From Gemmobacter lutimaris (GTDB taxonomy: Bacteria > Pseudomonadota > Alphaproteobacteria > Rhodobacterales > Rhodobacteraceae), in assembly GCF_003570715.1 (NCBI RefSeq), contig NZ_QXXQ01000002.1, positions 62,001 to 126,000 of the forward strand: 64,000 bases of DNA, in the 5' to 3' direction. Made by a program: the position numbers and the translations under genes. Below the pieces are notes generated by a model. It had not been told where the DNA came from and did not search any database. It was given only the letters and a program-made list of their open reading frames with translations. Shown here in pieces: positions 58,039 through 64,000 of this stretch; positions within the stretch are counted from its first letter, which is position 1, and each line of letters begins with the position of its first letter.

Positions 58039-61014
58039 ATGTGCGCCGACACGCCTGATACTTCTGACCTGAAATATCCCGTTTTCCTGCCCGAAACCGA
58101 TTTCCCGATGCGTGGCGGCCTGCCGCAGCGCGAGCCGGGTTGGCTGGCCCGCTGGGCCGAGATCGGCATCTATGATCGTCTGCGCGAAAAGACGGGCCGC
58201 ACGCCCTTCACGCTGCATGATGGCCCGCCCTATGCCAACGGGCATCTGCACATCGGCCACGCGCTGAACAAGATCCTGAAGGACTTCATCGTGCGCAGCC
58301 AGCAGATGCTGGGCCATGACGCGCGCTATGTGCCGGGCTGGGATTGCCACGGTCTGCCGATCGAATGGAAGATCGAGGAGCAGTATCGCGCCAAGGGGCT
58401 GAACAAGGACGATGTGGACATCGTGGCCTTCCGGCAGGAGTGCCGGAAGTTCGCCGAGGGCTGGATCGACATCCAGCGCGAGGAGTTCAAGCGGCTGGGC
58501 ATCACCGGCAACTGGGCCGATCCTTACCTCACGATGGATTTCCATGCCGAGGCGGTGATCGCCGAGGAGTTCATGAAATTCCTGATGAACGGGGCGCTGT
58601 ATCAGGGCTCGAAACCCGTCATGTGGTCGCCGGTCGAAAAGACTGCGCTGGCCGAGGCGGAGGTGGAGTATCACGACCATACCTCGCATACGATCTGGGT
58701 GCGGTTTAAAGTGAGCAAGTGGGGCGCTCAGTTTACTCCAGTCAGTGATATTGCAATCGTAGACTTCGAACCCAACGCCCAAACGTTATTGGTCGAAGCT
58801 GAGAGAGCAAAGCTTGCTAACGCATCCGTCGTTATCTGGACGACGACACCGTGGACCATTCCTCAGAACCGTGCAGTGGCTTTTAATCCTTCGATCACTT
58901 ACACAGCGGTGGAGGTCATAAAGGTCGCAGAAGGAAGCACTGCCAAGGTTGGTGAGGTGCTTGTGCTTGCGACTAACCTTATCCAAGCCGTAATGACCTC
59001 TGCCAAAGTTGATGAATGGCGAAAAGTTGCCAACCTTTACGATATGGATGGGACGCTTCTCGCCCACCCCTACCGTGGCCTCGCCGAAAACGGCGAATGG
59101 GACTACGACGTCCCCATGCTTCCCGGCGATCATGTCACCGATGACGCGGGCACGGGGTTTGTGCATACGGCGCCCTCGCACGGGGATGACGACTATCAGC
59201 TGGGGCTGAAGTTCGGTTTGCCGATGACCTATAACGTCGAGGCGGATGGCAGCTATCGCGCTGATCTGCCGCTGTTCGGCGGGCAGGCGATCATCAATGC
59301 CGATGGCAAGGAAGGTCCCGCCAATGTCAGCAATATCAAGGCGCTGCATGGCGCCGGGGCGTTGCTGGCCAAGGGCAAGCTGAAGCATAGCTACCCGCAT
59401 TCGTGGCGGTCGAAGGCGCCGCTGATCTACCGCAACACGCCGCAATGGTTTGCTGCCATCGACCGCAAGCTGGACGACGGCATGTCCACCTATGGCGAGA
59501 CGATCCGCGCCCGCGCGCTGCACTCGATCAACCAGCTTGTGCAGTTCACGCCAGTTTCGGGGCGCAACCGGCTGTATTCCATGATCGAGGCGCGGCCCGA
59601 CTGGGTGCTGAGCCGCCAGCGCGCCTGGGGCGTGCCGCTGACCTGCTTTACCAAGGTGGGGGCGAAGCCGACGGATGCCGATTTCCTGCTGCGCGACCCG
59701 CAGGTGAATGCCCGCATCATCGCGGCGTTTGAAAAGGACGGCGCCGATGTCTGGTATCAGCCCGGCTTCAAGGAGCAGGTGCTGGACGGCATCGTGAACC
59801 CGGCGGACTACACGCAGGTGTTTGACGTGCTGGATGTGTGGTTCGACTCCGGCTCGACCCATGCTTTCGTGCTGCGCGACCGGCCGGATGGCACGGCGGA
59901 CGGGCTGGCGGACCTGTATCTGGAAGGCACCGACCAGCATCGCGGCTGGTTCCATTCGTCGATGCTGCAAGCCTGCGGCACCAAGGGGCGGGCGCCCTAT
60001 CGCGGTGTGCTGACCCATGGCTTCACGCTCGATGAAAAGGGCATGAAGATGTCCAAATCGCTGGGCAATACCGTGGCGCCGCAAGAGGTGATCGACCAGT
60101 ATGGCGCCGATATCCTGCGGCTCTGGGTGGCGCTGAGCGATTACACCGTGGACCTGCGCATCGGGAAAGAGATCCTGAAAGGCGTGGCCGACAGCTATCG
60201 CCGGCTGCGCAATACCATGCGCTATATCCTTGGCAATCTCGACGGGTTCACCGAAGCCGAGCGTCTGGACCCCGCGCAGATGCCGGAACTGGAGCAATGG
60301 GTGCTGCACCGTCTGGCGGAACTGGATACCGAGGTGCGCAAGGGCTATGCCGCCTATGATTTCCAAGGTGTGTTCCAGAAGCTGTTCACCTTCTGTACGG
60401 TCGATCTGTCCTCGGTCTATTTCGACATCCGCAAGGATGTTCTTTATTGCGATGCGCCGGACAGCATCCGCCGCCGGGCCGCGCGCACGGTGCTGGACAT
60501 CCTGTTCCACCGGCTGACCGCATGGCTGGCGCCGATCCTGGTGTTCACCATGGAGGAAGTCTGGCTCTGTCGCTTCCCCGAGGAAGGTTCGTCCATCCAT
60601 CTGCAAGACATGCCCGAGACGCCGAAAGACTGGCTGAACGAGCCGCTGGCGGCTAAATGGGCGCAGGTCCGGCAGGTCCGGCGCGTGGTGACGGCGGCGC
60701 TGGAGGTGCAGCGCACCGCCAAGGTGATCGGTGCCTCGCTGGAAGCCGCGCCTGTGGTCCATGTGGAGGATGCCGGGGTTCTGGCCGCGCTGAAATCGGT
60801 GGATTTCGCGCAGGTCTGCATCACCTCGGCCATTCAGGTGACGGGCGATCCGGCGCCGGGCGAGGCGTTCCGCCTGCCAGAGGTGCCGGGTGTCGCGGTG
60901 GTGTTTGAAACGGCGGAGGGCGAGAAATGCGCCCGCTGCTGGCAGATCCTGCCGGATGTGGGCAGCCACAAACACCCGCAGACCTGTGCCCGCTGTGACG
61001 AGGCTTTGGGCTGA
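58039..61014 (+). CDS. ileS: isoleucyl-tRNA synthetase
   Basis: A 991-residue class I synthetase. The HIGH motif is GHLHIGHALNKIL (residues about 72-84), KMSKS is KGMKMSKSLGN, the editing domain has WTTTPWTIPQNRA (near 267), and the C-terminal zinc ribbon has CARC and CARC pairs. Positions 58704-59060 (about residues 222-341) use codons rare in the rest of the gene (TTA, ATA, AGA, GTA, ATT) and are much richer in A+T, so the editing domain looks like a recombinant insert, though the frame is open. Confidence 0.97.
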   Translation: MCADTPDTSDLKYPVFLPETDFPMRGGLPQREPGWLARWAEIGIYDRLREKTGRTPFTLHDGPPYANGHLHIGHALNKILKDFIVRSQQMLGHDARYVPGWDCHGLPIEWKIEEQYRAKGLNKDDVDIVAFRQECRKFAEGWIDIQREEFKRLGITGNWADPYLTMDFHAEAVIAEEFMKFLMNGALYQGSKPVMWSPVEKTALAEAEVEYHDHTSHTIWVRFKVSKWGAQFTPVSDIAIVDFEPNAQTLLVEAERAKLANASVVIWTTTPWTIPQNRAVAFNPSITYTAVEVIKVAEGSTAKVGEVLVLATNLIQAVMTSAKVDEWRKVANLYDMDGTLLAHPYRGLAENGEWDYDVPMLPGDHVTDDAGTGFVHTAPSHGDDDYQLGLKFGLPMTYNVEADGSYRADLPLFGGQAIINADGKEGPANVSNIKALHGAGALLAKGKLKHSYPHSWRSKAPLIYRNTPQWFAAIDRKLDDGMSTYGETIRARALHSINQLVQFTPVSGRNRLYSMIEARPDWVLSRQRAWGVPLTCFTKVGAKPTDADFLLRDPQVNARIIAAFEKDGADVWYQPGFKEQVLDGIVNPADYTQVFDVLDVWFDSGSTHAFVLRDRPDGTADGLADLYLEGTDQHRGWFHSSMLQACGTKGRAPYRGVLTHGFTLDEKGMKMSKSLGNTVAPQEVIDQYGADILRLWVALSDYTVDLRIGKEILKGVADSYRRLRNTMRYILGNLDGFTEAERLDPAQMPELEQWVLHRLAELDTEVRKGYAAYDFQGVFQKLFTFCTVDLSSVYFDIRKDVLYCDAPDSIRRRAARTVLDILFHRLTAWLAPILVFTMEEVWLCRFPEEGSSIHLQDMPETPKDWLNEPLAAKWAQVRQVRRVVTAALEVQRTAKVIGASLEAAPVVHVEDAGVLAALKSVDFAQVCITSAIQVTGDPAPGEAFRLPEVPGVAVVFETAEGEKCARCWQILPDVGSHKHPQTCARCDEALG

Positions 61015-61021
61015 CGATCCG

Positions 61022-61049
61022 CACCCCCGCCACCGTGCGGGGGTGTTTG
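61022..61049 (+). terminator. terminator after ileS
   Basis: A 9-bp perfect stem CACCCCCGC/GCGGGGGTG (61022-61030, 61037-61045), then TTTGC. The U-tract is short, so pxpA 21 bases later might still receive read-through. Confidence 0.65.
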
Positions 61050-61065
61050 CTTCCGGGGGGATGCG

Positions 61066-61821
61066 ATGCTGAAGGTGGACCTCAATTCCGACATCGGTGA
61101 AGGTTTCGGCCCGTGGAAGATGGGTGACGATGCGGCGCTGATGGAGGTGATCAGTTCGGCCAATATCGCCTGTGGCTTCCACGCCGGCGACCCGGATGTG
61201 ATGGCCGCGACCATGGCGCTGGCGCAGCGGCATGGCGTGGGGATCGGGGCGCATCCGGGCTTTGCCGATCTTCAGGGCTTCGGGCGGCGGCGGCTGGCGC
61301 TGTCGGCGGCCGAGGTCGCCAATCTGGTGACCTATCAACTGGGCGCCGCGCAGGCGCTGGCGCGGGCGGCGGGGGGGCGGGTGCGGCACCTCAAGCTGCA
61401 TGGGGCGTTGTCCAACATGGCCTCGGAAGATGCCACTCTGGCGCGGGTCTGCTTTGAGGCGGCGCTGAAGGTGCAGCCCGATCTGGTGATCATGGTGCTG
61501 GCCGCCACGGCGATGGAACAGGCGGCGCGCGATCTGGGCTGTGCCTGGGCGGGCGAGATCTTTGCCGACCGGGCCTATGCCGATGACGCCACGCTGGTGG
61601 ATCGCCGCGAACCCGGCGCGGTGCTGCATGATCCGGCGGTGATTTCCGGCCGTATCCTGACCATGCTGCGCGAGGGGGCGATCATCGCGGACTCGGGCAA
61701 GCGCATCCCCTGCCGGATCGACACGATCTGCCTGCATGGCGATACGGCGGGGGCCCTGTCCATCGCGCGCGGTCTGCGCCGCGATCTGGAGGCGGCGGGC
61801 GTGCAGATCGCGCGGCTTTGA
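61066..61821 (+). CDS. pxpA: 5-oxoprolinase subunit A (LamB/YcsF family)
   Basis: A 251-residue TIM-barrel-like protein (MLKVDLNSDIGEGFGPWKMG) with IISSANIACGFHAGD-type motif and the terminal CLHGDTAGALSIARGL. PxpA works with PxpB and PxpC to open 5-oxoproline with ATP; neither partner is adjacent here, which is atypical. GGGGGG-rich Shine-Dalgarno. Downstream is an apparently empty 233-base gap. Confidence 0.9.
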   Translation: MLKVDLNSDIGEGFGPWKMGDDAALMEVISSANIACGFHAGDPDVMAATMALAQRHGVGIGAHPGFADLQGFGRRRLALSAAEVANLVTYQLGAAQALARAAGGRVRHLKLHGALSNMASEDATLARVCFEAALKVQPDLVIMVLAATAMEQAARDLGCAWAGEIFADRAYADDATLVDRREPGAVLHDPAVISGRILTMLREGAIIADSGKRIPCRIDTICLHGDTAGALSIARGLRRDLEAAGVQIARL

Positions 61822-62054
61822 TCACGCGCTTTCCCGCCTGATGGCGGGCGCGCAACACCTGCAAGCGCCGCGTCGCCTGGGCCAGCCGGGCAGCGACGGC
61901 ATATATCAGCGCCTGTCTGTTTACCACGCCCTCCCGAACGGGATGCCGTGCTGGCAGGCCCATGTGCCGTGGCCACGCTTTGCCCCCTGTTGGCGCTGGG
62001 GATCATCCCGTGCGAACAGGCGGAGCGCCCCGTCCCTGCGTGACTTCGCCGCTG
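61822..62054. other. gap between pxpA and hpaD
   Basis: Convergent gap with no recognisable gene, hairpin terminator or repeat. Several short frames cross it but match no family; it could hold a decayed gene. Confidence 0.4.
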
Positions 62055-62909
62055 TCAGTCCAGCGCGAAGACGACGTTGGTCTGCCCGGTGCCGGAAGAA
62101 GGGAAATATTCGGTGACGACCTCGCCGCGACCTGTGTATTTGTCCCAGCCAAGCGCGCCGAACAGCATGACGGTATCGTGCATGTCGCCCTCGCCGTCGC
62201 AATATCTTGCGTAATCCGGCAGCATTTGCAGAAACAGGTCGATCTCGCCCCCTTGCCACATTTCCAGCACGCGGCGGTCAACCACTTCGTTGAACTTGGA
62301 CGAGATGGTGAAGGTGCCGTTGTTGGCGGCGTAGTCATCATTCGGCCAGATGTGGTGGCTGAGCGAGCCGGAGGCGATCAGTGCGACATTGCTGTCCGAG
62401 GCTTCGATGGCTTCACGGATCGACTGGCCCAGTCTGCGCGAGCTTTCAAAGCTGTGGACGGTGCACATGGCCGCGACCGACACCACCTTCAGGCCTGCAT
62501 CGGCATTCATGTAGCGCATGGGCACCAGCGTGCCATATTCCAGATCGAGGCTGTCAACCTGATGGCTCAGCGTATAGACGCCGTTCGCCCGCGCGGTTTC
62601 GGCGATCAGATCGCCAAGCGCGGCATTGCCCTCGTATTCATAAGGCATGTCCTTGATGAACTGCGGGAATTCATGGCTGGTGAAGATGCCCTTGAAGCGG
62701 TGATTGGCATTGATGTGATAGGCGGCATTCACCAGCCAGTGCGTATCCAGCACCACGAAAGTATCCGCCCCGGCCGCGCGGGCACGGCGGCCGATCTCGC
62801 GGTGACCGTCGATGGCGGCCTGTCGGCATCCCTTCAGCGGCCCTTCCTGCTCTGACATCAGCATGGTTGGTACATGTGTGGCCTTGGCGGCCAGAACGAG
62901 TTTTCCCAT
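62055..62909 (-). CDS. hpaD: 3,4-dihydroxyphenylacetate 2,3-dioxygenase
   Basis: A 284-residue class III extradiol ring-cleavage dioxygenase of the LigB type (MGKLVLAAKATHVPTMLMSE). THVPTM and DTHWLVNAAYHINANHRFKG carry the iron-ligand histidines, and the SGSLSHHIWPNDDY loop is active-site related. It opens homoprotocatechuate in aromatic amine and phenylacetate breakdown. GGAGG precedes the start; co-directional with the aldolase gene 35 bases upstream. Confidence 0.9.
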   Translation of the reverse strand: MGKLVLAAKATHVPTMLMSEQEGPLKGCRQAAIDGHREIGRRARAAGADTFVVLDTHWLVNAAYHINANHRFKGIFTSHEFPQFIKDMPYEYEGNAALGDLIAETARANGVYTLSHQVDSLDLEYGTLVPMRYMNADAGLKVVSVAAMCTVHSFESSRRLGQSIREAIEASDSNVALIASGSLSHHIWPNDDYAANNGTFTISSKFNEVVDRRVLEMWQGGEIDLFLQMLPDYARYCDGEGDMHDTVMLFGALGWDKYTGRGEVVTEYFPSSGTGQTNVVFALD

Positions 62910-62944
62910 CTGTTCCTCCGGGGAAGTTGCGCGTTTCCCGTAGT

Positions 62945-63703
62945 TCAGAACGCCTTGCGCAGCGCGGTGAGACCGGCGCGCAAGGTGCCGACATCCGATC
63001 CAACGGCGAGGAACTCGACCCCCATCGCAGCGTAAGACCGGGCCAGCGCCCCGTCGGAGGTCAGGATGCCCGCCGCCTTGCCCGCGACGCGGATACGGGT
63101 CAGCGCGTCGGTCACGGCGGCCTGCACCTCGGCCGCGCCGGGGTTGCCGCGATGGCCCATGTCGGCCGCCAGATCGGCCGGGCCAATGAACACGCCATCC
63201 ACACCCTCAAGTGCGAGAATCCCGTCCAGTGCCGCCAATCCCGCTCGGCTTTCCACCTGCAACAGCAGGCAGACCTGTTCATTGGCGGTGGCGAGGTAAT
63301 CGGAAATAGCGCCATAGCCTGAGGCGCGCGCCAGCGCGGCGCCCACGCCCCGGACGCCCTGTGGCGGATACAGCATGGACCGCACCGCCTCACGCGCCTG
63401 GGCGGTGCTTTCGATCATCGGCACAAGGATGGTCTGCGCCCCGATGTCCAGCATCTGCTTGATCTCGGCGCGGGTGTCATCGCGTACCCGCACGACAGGG
63501 TGGCTGCGATCCCCCACGGCGCGCAGTTGTGCGAGGATGTCGCGCAGCCCGTTTGGCCCGTGTTCGCCGTCGATCACCAGCCAGTCAAAGCCGCAATGTG
63601 CGGCCAGTTCGGCGACAGAGGCATCGCCCATGGAGACCCAGAGGCCGATCTGCGTTTCCCCGGATTTCAGCCGGGCTTTGAAGCGGTTGACGGGGGCGGG
63701 CAT
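62945..63703 (-). CDS. hpaI: 4-hydroxy-2-oxoheptanedioate aldolase (HpaI type)
   Basis: A 252-residue class II pyruvate aldolase (MPAPVNRFKARLKSGETQIG). FDWLVIDGEHGPNGL has the general-base region, and VESRAGLAALDGI and GPADLAADMGHRG supply metal-binding E and D. It splits the product of HpaH into pyruvate and succinate semialdehyde. It lies between hpaD and hpaH on the minus strand, probably one operon. Confidence 0.9.
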   Translation of the reverse strand: MPAPVNRFKARLKSGETQIGLWVSMGDASVAELAAHCGFDWLVIDGEHGPNGLRDILAQLRAVGDRSHPVVRVRDDTRAEIKQMLDIGAQTILVPMIESTAQAREAVRSMLYPPQGVRGVGAALARASGYGAISDYLATANEQVCLLLQVESRAGLAALDGILALEGVDGVFIGPADLAADMGHRGNPGAAEVQAAVTDALTRIRVAGKAAGILTSDGALARSYAAMGVEFLAVGSDVGTLRAGLTALRKAF

Positions 63704-63712
63704 GGGGGCACC

Positions 63713-64000
63713 TCAGTTGAAGGATACAGAGACGGCGCCGAACGGGCCGTAATCGGCGAAGATGCGTGTGCCGGGTGGACATTCGACGGGGCCGATGAAC
63801 GACCCCGCCAGCACCACCTGTCCGGCCTCGATGCGTTGGCCATACTGGCCCATGCGGCGGGCAAGCCAGACAATGCCCATGACCGGATCGTCCAGCACGG
63901 CGGCACCAAGGCCCGTGGCGATCACCGCGTCGTTCTTCTTGACGATGGCGCCGACCCAACGCAGGTCAAACGCCCCCGGCGCATGGCGCTGCGGGCCCAG
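63713..64000 (-). CDS. hpaH: 2-oxo-hept-4-ene-1,7-dioate hydratase, C-terminal part
   Basis: The frame runs open from the window edge, so the start is beyond 64000; 95 residues are visible. GAAVLDDPVMGIVWLARRM and LAGSFIGPVECPPGTRIFADYGPFGAVSVSF are the C-terminal motifs of HpaH/MhpD-type hydratases of the FAH superfamily. Stop 9 bases before hpaI. Completes the hpaH-hpaI-hpaD order of the homoprotocatechuate pathway. Confidence 0.88.
   Translation of the reverse strand: MGPQRHAPGAFDLRWVGAIVKKNDAVIATGLGAAVLDDPVMGIVWLARRMGQYGQRIEAGQVVLAGSFIGPVECPPGTRIFADYGPFGAVSVSFN

Noticed and set aside
58786-61737. 983-codon minus-strand frame opposite ileS and pxpA
   Set aside because: Antisense shadow with no recognisable domain.
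61736-62116. Frames crossing the pxpA-hpaD gap
   Set aside because: Most of their length overlaps real genes in other frames, and the free part matches no known family.

Overview
The window is a high-GC alphaproteobacterial chromosome segment, most likely from the Rhodobacteraceae (Rhodobacter/Paracoccus-like). The ribosomal proteins and RpoA look rhodobacterial, rpsD is absent from the alpha operon, lysyl-tRNA synthetase is the archaeal-type class I enzyme, and YcjX/YcjF-type, BON-OmpA and DUF2339 genes typical of this family are present. No phage, transposase, CRISPR array, rRNA or tRNA was found. The family assignment comes from protein resemblance read by eye, not from a search.

Positions 1-21060 hold the translation superoperon. 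A 5'-truncated EamA permease is followed by a sigma70-like promoter and rpsL-rpsG-fusA-tuf. A small membrane-protein gene comes next, then S10 (rpsJ-rplC-rplD-rplW-rplB-rpsS-rplV-rpsC-rplP-rpmC-rpsQ), spc (rplN-rplX-rplE-rpsN-rpsH-rplF-rplR-rpsE-rpmD-rplO-secY-adk) and alpha (rpsM-rpsK-rpoA-rplQ). The order is classical, but the block is cut by strong hairpins after tuf, rplW, rplP, rpmD and rpsK. An antiparallel DUF998-like membrane gene sits between rpmD and rplO, and rplO appears to have its own promoter.

Positions 21160-39182 are mostly single housekeeping genes: a DegP/Do-like periplasmic protease, RarA, a VIT1-like transporter, EttA, a GNAT acetyltransferase, NadD, a PBP4-type carboxypeptidase, a BON-OmpA protein with a membrane-anchored helix-hairpin-helix partner, a TerB-like protein, class I LysRS, a CHAD polyphosphate-binding-type protein with a candidate Pho box, a beta-helix protein, an FMN-type protein and a SulP permease.

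Positions 39190-49168 form the most interesting block, an acetate or short-carboxylate uptake and activation module. Behind an unusually AT-rich control region with five TTTACA-like repeats lie acs, a second zinc-LID adenylate kinase overlapping acs, a DUF4212/SSS two-subunit symporter, a cNMP-CBS-DUF294 protein, a small membrane protein, a lone receiver protein, and a large protein joining a membrane PAS/histidine-kinase-like sensor (apparently without its phospho-acceptor histidine) to a DEDDh 3'-5' exonuclease. The adenylate kinase would recycle the AMP made by Acs; the last four genes look regulatory.

Positions 49172-64000 hold truA, a stand-alone asparagine-synthetase-like ATP-pyrophosphatase, ycjX-ycjF, a giant DUF2339 membrane protein, a truncated haemoglobin, ileS (with an internal AT-richer segment of foreign codon use across the editing domain), pxpA, and the minus-strand start of a homoprotocatechuate pathway (hpaD, an hpaI-type aldolase, partial hpaH).
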